This document shows positions 41,817 through 49,398 of a stretch of 64,000 nt of DNA, in pieces. The stretch's first letter is position 1, and each line of letters begins with the position of its first letter. Both the position numbers and the translations under genes were made by a program. The stretch is from the IMG/VR virus record IMGVR_UViG_3300025732_000021, positions 1 through 64,000 of that record; one strand, written 5' to 3'. Below the pieces are notes generated by a model. That model had not been told where the DNA came from. It ran no database searches and worked only from the letters and a program-made list of their open reading frames with translations. The DNA comes from a virus.

Positions 41817-41955
41817 GCATTACGATCCCCGCCTTAAAAAGCGCTCCATCACCCATTACTCTCCACTATGCTCCACTTTACTCCACTTATAAAATAACAG
41901 TAAGATTTTTATAAGGCTAAATATCATGGTAAACTAACTATTCAGGGGTGGTTAG

Positions 41956-42453
41956 ATGCAAAATATAGTGTTTAAAGATGTTTTTACAGATGAAGAAATT
42001 GCATCCATAAAACAAACAATCAAGGATAACTCTCACCTTAAACTGGTGGGTAAAACAATTCATCAAATTGACAGAGGCAGAGATGACTTATATCTAAACT
42101 ATATTATTGATCCTAAAATCCTAGATAAGATACAAAACTATTTAAATACATTAGGGGATTACGAACTAGGTCCTGTTACTTGGATAGAATATAATAACAA
42201 AATAACAAACCCTAATCTTCCACCACATAAAGATCCAAAAAATGTTAAATTAACATTCGACTATCAACTAGAATCAAACGTAGATTGGCCAATAGTAATT
42301 GATGATATAGAGTATCAATTAAAAGATAATGAAGCCATAGCATTTGACTCAAGATCTCAGTGGCATTGGAGACCAGAGAAAATATTTAAGGATGGGGACT
42401 ATATGCAACTTATATTTTTCTATATCAATGATCCAGATGTGGTGCTTGAATAA
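41956..42453 (+). CDS. 2OG-Fe(II) oxygenase, HWR subfamily
   Basis: 165 residues, shortest of the group. H91-x-D93 (LPPHKDPK), H137 and R139 (SQWHWRPE), with DNEAIAFDSRS between. AGGGGTGG upstream. Coupled to the next gene by TAATG. Confidence 0.78.
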   Translation: MQNIVFKDVFTDEEIASIKQTIKDNSHLKLVGKTIHQIDRGRDDLYLNYIIDPKILDKIQNYLNTLGDYELGPVTWIEYNNKITNPNLPPHKDPKNVKLTFDYQLESNVDWPIVIDDIEYQLKDNEAIAFDSRSQWHWRPEKIFKDGDYMQLIFFYINDPDVVLE

Positions 42454-42611
42454 TGTTATCTGATGAATCCAAAATAGATATCATATCTGAGATTATTCAT
42501 GAGCACCTTAAGGGCAAACATAAGGATGCTCTATCTAAGAAATTGGCGGGGGATATTGTTGAGGCCTTATCTATAGACGAAGAACCGCCATCATGGTATA
42601 TTCATGGTTAG
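42453..42611 (+). CDS. hypothetical helical protein (52 aa)
   Basis: MLSDESKIDIISEIIHEHLK, DALSKKLAGDIVEALSIDEE. TAATG overlap. Confidence 0.55.
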   Translation: MLSDESKIDIISEIIHEHLKGKHKDALSKKLAGDIVEALSIDEEPPSWYIHG

Positions 42612-42625
42612 TGTATAATGGAAAT

Positions 42626-42748
42626 ATGATTGAAACATTGAAATGTTATTACTGTGATAACAAACCAGAGTTTACTCAACCAGATAAAGATACTGGCGTT
42701 ATCGTCGATGTATGTAAGAAACATTTCATTTATATGTATATGGGGTAA
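42626..42748 (+). CDS. small zinc-binding protein (40 aa), leaderless
   Basis: MIETLKCYYCDNKPEFTQPD then VCKKHF: C-x2-C ... C-x2-H. TATAAT ends six nt before the ATG. Confidence 0.6.
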   Translation: MIETLKCYYCDNKPEFTQPDKDTGVIVDVCKKHFIYMYMG

Positions 42749-42750
42749 TT

Positions 42751-42849
42751 ATGAACGATAAGAAAGCAAATGAAAGTATCAAGGCTCTAGGGTATATTAT
42801 CCTAGGTATGGTTGTCTTTACTGTACTATGGAGTGTGTTTATTGGGTAA
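42751..42849 (+). CDS. single-pass membrane peptide (32 aa)
   Basis: MNDKKANESIKALGYIILGM then a hydrophobic end. Two nt after the previous stop. Confidence 0.5.
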   Translation: MNDKKANESIKALGYIILGMVVFTVLWSVFIG

Positions 42850-43018
42850 TAGGCCTCATAGGGATTACGAAGAACTTCCCTATCCCGTCGAACTTTTGAT
42901 AAAAACAAAAGCACCTACCAAATGGCTCTTAATAGATAGAGAAACAGGACAAGTCTATCAAGGTAATCCTGCTGGTCATTGGGATAGGCTTGATCCAGTT
43001 ATAAAGGAGATAGAATGA
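42842..43018 (+). CDS. hypothetical protein (58 aa), TTG start
   Basis: GNRPHRDYEELPYPVELLIK, GQVYQGNPAGHWDRLDPVIK: beta-rich. TTG 42842 has GGAG 9 nt upstream; other non-ATG starts further up are possible. Confidence 0.5.
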   Translation: MGNRPHRDYEELPYPVELLIKTKAPTKWLLIDRETGQVYQGNPAGHWDRLDPVIKEIE

Positions 43019-43419
43019 AAGTAGTTTGTGTAACAAATAGCGATTTAGCATCCATGATTGGAGAACTATTACGACAGAGATTTGAAATCCCACATGTTCC
43101 AATGCAGTCTTTTGTGGTTTTAAATGTAGATTCTGATACCAAACCAGATTACGAACATGTCCTTATCGGTATTAATGATAAGAACGTATCAAACCTAGTA
43201 TTTGATGCCTTAAGCGATAGTTTAGACTTTAAACTAGACATAGATGTATTGAATAAGGATAACATGATTGATCATATTAAGATTATCTATGAATTCCTTG
43301 CGAAAAATGGTCTAGATGATGATAACTGGAAAAACAAAACAGGCCTAACCTCTCTGATTGATCACATATTAAACATTGAATCAGTTAATTGGAAATGTCC
43401 ATGTGGGCAGTGTAACTAG
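43015..43419 (+). CDS. hypothetical protein (134 aa)
   Basis: MKVVCVTNSDLASMIGELLR; later SVNWKCPCGQCN, a C-terminal CPCxxC knuckle. ATGA overlap with the gene before. Not recognised. Confidence 0.62.
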   Translation: MKVVCVTNSDLASMIGELLRQRFEIPHVPMQSFVVLNVDSDTKPDYEHVLIGINDKNVSNLVFDALSDSLDFKLDIDVLNKDNMIDHIKIIYEFLAKNGLDDDNWKNKTGLTSLIDHILNIESVNWKCPCGQCN

Positions 43420-43424
43420 ATACT

Positions 43425-43459
43425 AAACCTTATTGACCGTATAGGTCATAAATAGGTTT
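43425..43459. terminator. bidirectional hairpin between convergent genes
   Basis: AAACCT...GACC pairs with GGTC...AGGTTT around GTATA, with an AT internal part. T-rich on both sides. Confidence 0.6.
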
Positions 43460-43483
43460 GATATTTCTATTTACCGCCGAACT

Positions 43484-44362
43484 TTAAATCTTTAATTTTG
43501 AATTTATTAATTGAAGCATTTTGTCCGCTACTTCTTTATTCCATCCGCCACCTGGATGATTGTTATCTCCAGCCTTGCCCCAATACTTTATATCATGATT
43601 TCCATAATCTTTTGACAATGTTTGTGGCCACATAGTATCTAATTCAAAATACGAATCATATGATTTAGAAAAAAACTCAAAAGTATCTCTTGTTCCATTT
43701 TCCCAAAAAGTCCACAAAAATAAAACATTATTTGCTTTACATATTTGGTCAAGCATATGAATCATTGTTGTGTATATAACTAAATTATGATGAGGCAGAT
43801 AATTTTTTTTCCATGATTCTAATGTTTCTTTAATCCAACCACGTGCTGCAATAGTATATAAATTGGTTTCTATAAAACGTGACTGCTCTAAATCAAAATG
43901 AAAACCTCTGTGCATATCTGGAAAAGTAATTAATAAAACATCTGGATATCCGTATTTATTAAAAAATGTGCATACATTTTTTGTTATTAAGTGAATAGAG
44001 GCACTCATCAATGAAACATTATATTCTTCAACATCATATTTATCTCTTAAACTTTCTGCAACTACATTAGAATATCTAAATTCTTCTGGCATGTCTTGAC
44101 CAAAACCAAACGAACATCCTGATGATAGTATAGTTAATTTATTATTGCCTTTTTCAACTTTTTTAAAGTTATTTGTTCTAAAACCTTCTTTATTTATTTT
44201 ATATATTACATCGCTAACATTTTCACTCATAGTGTAATAATAATCATCTACCCATTTTCCTTTTCTTCTTAATAATGATCCGCCCATTCTTTCAGTACAA
44301 AATTGTGAAAAATCAAAAAATGAAATATTGTTTTCTATATCTTTGCTTATATTAAGTTTCAT
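43484..44362 (-). CDS. SGNH-hydrolase-like protein (copy 2)
   Basis: 292 residues. KEGFRTNNFKKVE before block I SSGCSFGFG (S84). The end has DNNHPGGGWNKEVADKMLQL with the His of the catalytic pair. Closest relative is copy 3 directly upstream (shared GQD-PEE and HPGGGW), a clear tandem duplication. ATGA coupling. Confidence 0.75.
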   Translation of the reverse strand: MKLNISKDIENNISFFDFSQFCTERMGGSLLRRKGKWVDDYYYTMSENVSDVIYKINKEGFRTNNFKKVEKGNNKLTILSSGCSFGFGQDMPEEFRYSNVVAESLRDKYDVEEYNVSLMSASIHLITKNVCTFFNKYGYPDVLLITFPDMHRGFHFDLEQSRFIETNLYTIAARGWIKETLESWKKNYLPHHNLVIYTTMIHMLDQICKANNVLFLWTFWENGTRDTFEFFSKSYDSYFELDTMWPQTLSKDYGNHDIKYWGKAGDNNHPGGGWNKEVADKMLQLINSKLKI

Positions 44363-45237
44363 ATGTTATCCTTTAAAATTTTTAAAACTCTTTCAGCAAA
44401 TAATTCATGCCATCCTCCGCCAGGATGTTTTCTATCTGCAGCCTTGTCCCAATATTGAACATCATTTTCTCTTAAATTTAATTCATCATTTATTAGGCAT
44501 TCCGATTTAAAAAATGATGGAAGTTCAACAGAAAATTTATCAAAAATATTTTGTGTCATTTTATCATAAGCAGAAAATAAAAATTTAGATCCAGAAACAT
44601 TACATAAATTTTGCAACAAATTTATATTTATAATACTTTGCAAAAATATATTTTCTGGCATCATTTGTTCCATTGAAAGTTTTCCTTCTTTAGTTCTAGG
44701 TGTTAAATCTATATAGCAATCTTCAACTGGATCGTAAGATATTGTTCTAAAAGTATCTGGAACTAACATTATTATTAAATCTGGCATTCCGTATATATTA
44801 ATAAAAGCAGATATATTTTTTATGCAAAGCATTATAGATGAACCCATAATACCTAAATTATAATAATCAATATTATATTTTTTAGATAATTCTTTTGCAA
44901 CTAATTCAGTCCAAAGCATTTCCTCAGGTAGGTCTTGTCCAAATGTAACTGAACATCCTGTAAAAAGTACTGTATATTTATTTTTATCTATATTTTTAAA
45001 ATTGTTAGATCTAAAGCCGTCTTTATTTAATTTATATTGTATTTTAAAATTTTTATGATTGGTATGAACATTTGTTGTATACAAATAATCGTCCTTCCAA
45101 AAACCTTCGCCTTTTCTTCCATCTTCTCTTGGTTTTGCATTTTCAAAAACCTTAAGCATTCTATTATTATAAATAATATTAGGGTTTAATGTTTTCCAGT
45201 TTTCAGGTCTTTCAAAAAACTTATCATCTTGTATCAT
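44359..45237 (-). CDS. SGNH-hydrolase-like protein (copy 3)
   Basis: 292 residues from ATG 45237. KDGFRSNNFKNID, LFTGCSVTFGQDLPEE and DRKHPGGGWHELFAERVLK are as in copy 2. TATAAT lies 7 nt before this ATG, so I reject the longer frame that starts in the promoter. Confidence 0.75.
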   Translation of the reverse strand: MIQDDKFFERPENWKTLNPNIIYNNRMLKVFENAKPREDGRKGEGFWKDDYLYTTNVHTNHKNFKIQYKLNKDGFRSNNFKNIDKNKYTVLFTGCSVTFGQDLPEEMLWTELVAKELSKKYNIDYYNLGIMGSSIMLCIKNISAFINIYGMPDLIIMLVPDTFRTISYDPVEDCYIDLTPRTKEGKLSMEQMMPENIFLQSIININLLQNLCNVSGSKFLFSAYDKMTQNIFDKFSVELPSFFKSECLINDELNLRENDVQYWDKAADRKHPGGGWHELFAERVLKILKDNI

Positions 45238-45251
45238 GTATACCATTATAC

Positions 45252-45280
45252 TTGACTTTTGAATTAGCATAAGATATAAT
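45252..45280 (+). promoter_or_regulatory. sigma70-type promoter, leaderless
   Basis: TTGACT, 17 nt, TATAAT, six nt before ATG 45287; its region overlaps the leftward promoter of SGNH copy 3. Confidence 0.75.
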
Positions 45281-45286
45281 GATTAT

Positions 45287-45391
45287 ATGAATGTTACTTA
45301 TTTACACCCCTTTTGGCTCATTGCTGCTATGATAGCAGGGTGGGTTGTTTGTTATATTCAAATGAAATATGGTAAAAATGACAGGGAATAG
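45287..45391 (+). CDS. single-pass membrane peptide (34 aa)
   Basis: MNVTYLHPFWLIAAMIAGWV then a basic end. Leaderless. Overlaps the next gene by 14 bp. Confidence 0.55.
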   Translation: MNVTYLHPFWLIAAMIAGWVVCYIQMKYGKNDRE

Positions 45392-45488
45392 AGTAGTCAT
45401 ATGCAGCACGTGTAAAAAAGAAATCGAATTGCGTTGGGGAATATTTGGTCACGATGCATTGTCTAGACACATGAAGGAGCATAAATGA
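45378..45488 (+). CDS. C2H2-like zinc-finger peptide (36 aa)
   Basis: ICSTCKKEIELRWGIFGHDA then LSRHMKEH: C-x2-C-x12-H-x5-H, close to a classical zinc finger. ATGA overlap with the next gene. Confidence 0.6.
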   Translation: MTGNRVVICSTCKKEIELRWGIFGHDALSRHMKEHK

Positions 45489-45652
45489 AATCATACAGAT
45501 TTGATGATTTAGATAATGAAGGATATGAAATTGAAATACCTTCTGATATTGTAAAAGACATAATAATAGATCATCTTAGAAAAACATATTATTGGCCAGT
45601 TGCCATACTTTCATTTATTATAGGTATTTTATTAGGAGTTTTAGTATCATGA
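45485..45652 (+). CDS. tail-anchored membrane protein (55 aa)
   Basis: MKSYRFDDLDNEGYEIEIPS then a C-terminal helix (WPVAILSFIIGILLGVLVS). ATGA overlaps both sides. Confidence 0.58.
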   Translation: MKSYRFDDLDNEGYEIEIPSDIVKDIIIDHLRKTYYWPVAILSFIIGILLGVLVS

Positions 45653-46011
45653 GTAATTTATTTGAAGACACCGTTAGAATTAATAAATCCCGTCCACCAT
45701 TAAGATGGGTTGCAGATTTATTTGGAGATGTAGCAGGCTGGGCAATACTTCGTATTTCATATTTAGATGAATCAAAAGATTTAGGAATGATGTATCAATT
45801 TTATTCTTTTGTTTGGCGAATGACATGGCCACTATATAATAAGTTTGGCACTGTATATAAATGGGATTTTGATATGAGCGGTGACGGGTGGAATGATTAT
45901 GATGAAGATGGAATACCTTATTGGGAGAAGCCAGACTTTATTGATGCATTTGTTTGGGACTTTGAAGATGAAGAAACAGGCGATGCTTTTAGAGTTTTAA
46001 ATAAAGAATAA
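45649..46011 (+). CDS. hypothetical protein (120 aa)
   Basis: MSNLFEDTVRINKSRPPLRW; Trp/Asp-rich (FDMSGDGWNDYDEDGIPYWE), an EF-hand-like acidic loop. Not recognised. Start by ATGA coupling. Confidence 0.6.
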   Translation: MSNLFEDTVRINKSRPPLRWVADLFGDVAGWAILRISYLDESKDLGMMYQFYSFVWRMTWPLYNKFGTVYKWDFDMSGDGWNDYDEDGIPYWEKPDFIDAFVWDFEDEETGDAFRVLNKE

Positions 46012-46018
46012 AACTCAT

Positions 46019-46092
46019 GGAGCAGTAGCCAAGTTGGTCAAGGCCCCGAACTCATAATTCGGTTATCGTAGGTTCAAGTCCTACCTGCTCTA
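46019..46092 (+). tRNA. tRNA, anticodon CAU (Met or Ile2)
   Basis: Cloverleaf: acceptor GGAGCAG/CTGCTCT, anticodon stem CCGAA/TTCGG with loop CTCATAA, T arm GTAGGTTCAAGTCCTAC. No encoded CCA. Elongator Met or lysidine-type Ile cannot be told apart by eye. Confidence 0.88.
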
Positions 46093-46096
46093 CTTT

Positions 46097-46170
46097 GGAA
46101 TATGGCTGGCTGGTGGTCAGAAGGTGTCTTATAAGCATCTTAGAGTTTGGTTCAATTCCAAAATATTCTA
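46097..46170 (+). tRNA. tRNA-Ile (UAU)
   Basis: Acceptor GGAATAT/ATATTCT, anticodon loop CTTATAA, T stem TTTGG/CCAAA. Reads AUA directly, a codon common in this AT-rich genome. The anticodon stem has two wobble pairs. Confidence 0.8.
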
Positions 46171-46171
46171 C

Positions 46172-46244
46172 GCCCTTGTAGCCCAGTGGCAGAGGCACAC
46201 GACTTAAAATCGTGCAAGCGTTGGTTCGAATCCAACCAAGGGCA
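46172..46244 (+). tRNA. tRNA-Leu (UAA), short variable loop
   Basis: Acceptor GCCCTTG/CAAGGGC, anticodon stem CACGA/TCGTG, loop CTTAAAA. Bacterial Leu tRNAs normally have a long variable arm; this one has about five nt, so charging identity is uncertain. Confidence 0.8.
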
Positions 46245-46248
46245 CTAA

Positions 46249-46320
46249 ACCTCTGTAACTCAGTGGAAGAGTAGCGGACTTCTAATCCGTTTGTCGATGG
46301 TTCGAATCCATTCAGGGGTG
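46249..46320 (+). tRNA. tRNA-Arg (UCU)
   Basis: Acceptor ACCTCTG/CAGGGGT, anticodon loop CTTCTAA, stem GCGGA/TCCGT. Reads AGA. Confidence 0.88.
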
Positions 46321-46334
46321 CTACAATTAAACAT

Positions 46335-46410
46335 TGGTCTGTAGTTCAGTTGGTAGAACACTCGACTGTTAATCGAGATGTCGCAGGATCGAGACCTGCC
46401 AGACCAGCCA
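46335..46410 (+). tRNA. tRNA-Asn (GUU)
   Basis: Acceptor TGGTCTG/CAGACCA, stem CTCGA/TCGAG, loop CTGTTAA; CCA is encoded. Confidence 0.92.
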
Positions 46411-46411
46411 A

Positions 46412-46488
46412 GGTCCGTTAGTTCAGTTGGTTAGAACGCTACCCTGTCACGGTAGAGGTCGTCGGTTCAAGTCCGATACGGATCGCCA
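46412..46488 (+). tRNA. tRNA-Asp (GUC)
   Basis: Acceptor GGTCCGT/ACGGATC, loop CTGTCAC in stem CTACC/GGTAG; CCA encoded. Confidence 0.92.
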
Positions 46489-46489
46489 A

Positions 46490-46562
46490 GTCTCCATGGT
46501 CTAGAGGCCTAGGACTCCACCCTTTCACGGTGGCAACACGGGTTCGAATCCCGTTGGAGATA
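46490..46562 (+). tRNA. tRNA-Glu (UUC)
   Basis: Acceptor GTCTCCA/TGGAGAT, stem CCACC/GGTGG, loop CTTTCAC. No CCA. Confidence 0.9.
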
Positions 46563-46563
46563 C

Positions 46564-46635
46564 GCCTCCTTAACTCAGGGGTAGAGTACTCGCCTTGTAA
46601 GCGAGTTGTCGTAGGTTCAAATCCTACAGGAGGCT
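46564..46635 (+). tRNA. tRNA-Thr (UGU)
   Basis: Acceptor GCCTCCT/AGGAGGC, stem CTCGC/GCGAG, loop CTTGTAA. No CCA. Confidence 0.9.
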
Positions 46636-46661
46636 CGTAATACTAAACAAAAGGAGAAAAT

Positions 46662-46883
46662 ATGAAACCAGGAATAATTGTAATGGTTATTAGTGATGAT
46701 CATAATGACAAAAAGGCTGCAGAAGTATTATCTGTGGATAATGATTTGTGTACAATAAAAATGTGTGATACTCAAGAAATTATAAAAATGAATCAATCAA
46801 ATTTAAAACGTAAAAAATTATGTGTATGTAATACTTCAAAAAATAAACCATTTTGTGATGGATCTCATTCATTAATGTTTTAG
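46662..46883 (+). CDS. CDGSH-type iron-sulfur protein
   Basis: 73 residues. The C-terminus, CVCNTSKNKPFCDGSH (C54, C56, C65, H69), is an exact CDGSH motif (C-x-C-x2-S/T-x3-P-x-C-D-G-S-H), which binds a redox-active 2Fe-2S cluster. The N-terminal half is a small beta domain with no clear match. AAAGGAG upstream. It may feed electrons to the redox enzymes of this phage; that is inference. Confidence 0.85.
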   Translation: MKPGIIVMVISDDHNDKKAAEVLSVDNDLCTIKMCDTQEIIKMNQSNLKRKKLCVCNTSKNKPFCDGSHSLMF

Positions 46884-47629
46884 TTATAGTTTTTACTTTC
46901 TATTACTATACAAATCTGATCACTCATAATTCTAGTATTAGTATTAAAATATTCTTTTAAATTATCCAATGTATTATGAATAACTTTTTCTGTATCCATA
47001 GTTAAGTTATAACAAAGAGATGCCCATCTGTTTTCCCCTAGTATTTCACATGCTTCTTCTAAAAACTCTGGTATTTCATTATGAAATTCTTGTCCTCTTT
47101 TTACATTTCTAAGCATTATAACCATTGGATAATTGTAGTCTTTTCTTTCTTTTAAGAATTGAATTCTTTCATTTTTTACAAATGGCAAAAAAGATTCAAA
47201 TATAAAATTATGCATAGTTCCAGTAACTGCTACTGCAGCCATAACAACAGAAGGTCCTGGTGTTGATGTCACATGTATTCCTTCAGCAATACATTTTTTA
47301 ACTATCCTTGCTCCTGGGTCTGCTACCCCTGGCATACCTTCATCTGAAATTAAGAATACATCTTCTCCATTTTTTAATAAATCAATTATTTTATTCATGT
47401 TATGAAGTTCGTATGCTTCTCCAGGTTCTCCGCCATCAGAATCATACTCAATGGATATAGTATTGACATTTGGTTTTTGCATTCCAAGTGCGGGCCAAAT
47501 TCTTTCAAATGCCTCTTCTCTTTCTATCACTATATTTTTTGCATTTTGAATATATTTAAATGCTCTTACTGACATATCTTCCCAATTGCCAATAGGCAAT
47601 CCAACTAAATATAATTTTCCAAACGACAT
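46880..47629 (-). CDS. RsmI-like SAM methyltransferase (copy 1)
   Basis: 249 residues of the tetrapyrrole-methylase fold. LYLVGLPIGNWEDMSVRAFK, VFLISDEGMPGVADPGARIV and TSTPGPSVVMAAVAVTGTMH align with motifs of RsmI, which 2'-O-methylates C1402 of 16S rRNA. The C-terminal DNA/RNA-contact part of cellular RsmI is shortened. Start 47629 has TATAAT six nt upstream; the ATG 15 nt earlier lies in the promoter. Confidence 0.85.
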   Translation of the reverse strand: MSFGKLYLVGLPIGNWEDMSVRAFKYIQNAKNIVIEREEAFERIWPALGMQKPNVNTISIEYDSDGGEPGEAYELHNMNKIIDLLKNGEDVFLISDEGMPGVADPGARIVKKCIAEGIHVTSTPGPSVVMAAVAVTGTMHNFIFESFLPFVKNERIQFLKERKDYNYPMVIMLRNVKRGQEFHNEIPEFLEEACEILGENRWASLCYNLTMDTEKVIHNTLDNLKEYFNTNTRIMSDQICIVIESKNYN

Positions 47630-47664
47630 ATATTCATTATACACTATGGTATAATTTTAATATT

Positions 47665-48327
47665 ATGAAAACTCCAGAAAAAGGTCCAGCATATAATCAA
47701 TACATTGAATTAAAAAACTCTCAAACTCCTATTTCTAATCAAGATTTTGAGCCAATAATTGTAGATAACATATTTTCAAAAGAAGATATAGATCATTTAT
47801 ATGAAATAATTAATAACACTCCAGAAGAAAAAACTCAAATACAAAAATGGGGCGGAATGAAAGCATGGCATATAGACTTAGGGCCAAGAATAAAAGATAA
47901 AATTAATGAGGCAGTCAAAAAATCTTTAGGCGACCATGTTCGCTTAGTAGAAGATCACTCATTTGCTAGATATAGTATGGAATATGGATGGATGACAAAG
48001 TTATTTCCACATACAGATATGAGAGATAAACAAAGAATTACTTTTGATATTCAGGTGCATGCTGATGAAGAATGGGGAGTAGTTGTTGAAGATGTAGAAT
48101 ACTTTTTACAAGATAATCAAGCATTAGTATTTGCTGGGACGCAACAGCCACATTGGCGTAGAGCAAAAGAATTAAAACCAGGAAGTCATCAAGACATGAT
48201 ATTTTGTCATTTAGAATATGTTGATGATGTACCTTATGATGACGGTCAAGATCAAATATTACATGAAAGAAATAAGTTCTTTTCTGAATATTACGATATG
48301 CATCCAGACCCAACAACTTTTTATTAA
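47665..48327 (+). CDS. 2OG-Fe(II) oxygenase, HWR subfamily
   Basis: 220 residues. H116-x-D118 (LFPHTDMRD), H163 and R165 (TQQPHWRRA). Opens with QDFEPIIVDNIFSKEDIDHL like the 28.9-kb copy. TGG-TATAAT lies 9 nt before the ATG. Lies between the two RsmI-like genes. Confidence 0.8.
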   Translation: MKTPEKGPAYNQYIELKNSQTPISNQDFEPIIVDNIFSKEDIDHLYEIINNTPEEKTQIQKWGGMKAWHIDLGPRIKDKINEAVKKSLGDHVRLVEDHSFARYSMEYGWMTKLFPHTDMRDKQRITFDIQVHADEEWGVVVEDVEYFLQDNQALVFAGTQQPHWRRAKELKPGSHQDMIFCHLEYVDDVPYDDGQDQILHERNKFFSEYYDMHPDPTTFY

Positions 48328-48328
48328 T

Positions 48329-48502
48329 ATGGACAATATAGAAGAGTCAATTAAAAATGTTCTTTTTCAAATTGGAAAAGATATAAAGGTACATAAATTA
48401 ATAGATGGTAACTTAATATTAGATATTGATTATGATAAATATACAAAAGAAATAGTAGATATTTGTAATAAACATATAGAAAGAAGAAAAGGTGTTTGGT
48501 AA
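48329..48502 (+). CDS. hypothetical protein (57 aa)
   Basis: MDNIEESIKNVLFQIGKDIK; a short alpha-beta protein, one nt after the oxygenase stop and overlapping the RsmI-like gene after it. Confidence 0.58.
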   Translation: MDNIEESIKNVLFQIGKDIKVHKLIDGNLILDIDYDKYTKEIVDICNKHIERRKGVW

Positions 48503-49253
48503 ATTACATCTAATTGGATCTCCAATTGGCAACATGTTGGATACATCTCAAAGGTTATTAAATGCATTTAATGACGCTAAATATATATGCGTTGAAGATA
48601 TAGATAGATTTAAAGAATATTGTTCTTTTAATAATTTTATATATAATGCAGAACTAATTGATATATGTTTTTCGTTAAACAATAACAGAGAAAACGAAGT
48701 AAAAGAAAGAATAATTTCAATTTTAAAAAATGGCGAGGATGTTTATATAATATCTGATGAAGGTATGCCTGGTCTTGCAGATCCTGGTACTATACTTGTT
48801 GATGAAGCAATTAAAAATGATATACAAATTATAACTACTCCAGGGCCATCTGTTGCTCTTGCTGCAGCATCATTATCCAATATATTAAATAACTTTTTAT
48901 TTGAAGGCTTTATGCACAGCGTAGATGAAGAAAGACATAAAAAGTTTGAATTTTTAAAAATGTCTCCTGTTCCTATGATTTTTTTATTACATAATTCAAA
49001 TCATAGACCAATTGATAAAGAAGATAAAATACACATGCTTCATAATTGTTTTGATCATGATATTTTTATTAATGAATGTATTACATTTTTTGGCGAAGAA
49101 AGAAAAGCAGTTTTTTGTATTGATTTAACTACAGATCATCAAAAAGTAATTCGTAGTACTTTAAAAAATATAAAACAATATATAGATCAAAATAAAATAT
49201 TTGGCAATTTATGCATTGTGGTAGATGGAATAAATAATAATTTATCTATTTAG
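48492..49253 (+). CDS. RsmI-like SAM methyltransferase (copy 2)
   Basis: 253 residues. LHLIGSPIGNMLDTSQRLLN, VYIISDEGMPGLADPGTILV, TTPGPSVALAAASLSNILNN and FLFEGFMHSVDEERHKKFEF follow the RsmI order. More diverged from copy 1 than expected for a recent duplicate. Start is GTG 48492. Both copies end with a similar IVVDG/IVIES strand. Confidence 0.83.
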   Translation: MFGKLHLIGSPIGNMLDTSQRLLNAFNDAKYICVEDIDRFKEYCSFNNFIYNAELIDICFSLNNNRENEVKERIISILKNGEDVYIISDEGMPGLADPGTILVDEAIKNDIQIITTPGPSVALAAASLSNILNNFLFEGFMHSVDEERHKKFEFLKMSPVPMIFLLHNSNHRPIDKEDKIHMLHNCFDHDIFINECITFFGEERKAVFCIDLTTDHQKVIRSTLKNIKQYIDQNKIFGNLCIVVDGINNNLSI

Positions 49254-49395
49254 TATCTTTTTTATATTCTCCATATTTACCAAGAATTGCTTTAATTGTA
49301 CCGTCTTTTCTTAAGCGTACAACATTACCATTCTTAATTTGTATGGGATTAAATCCATCGTGCCTTTTGTATGAACCAGATGATTTTTTAGACAT
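49246..49395 (-). CDS. small basic protein (49 aa)
   Basis: MSKKSSGSYKRHDGFNPIQI then VVRLRKDGTIKAILGKYGEY. Very basic; overlaps the end of the convergent RsmI-like gene by 8 bp. Confidence 0.58.
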   Translation of the reverse strand: MSKKSSGSYKRHDGFNPIQIKNGNVVRLRKDGTIKAILGKYGEYKKDTK

Positions 49396-49398
49396 ATA

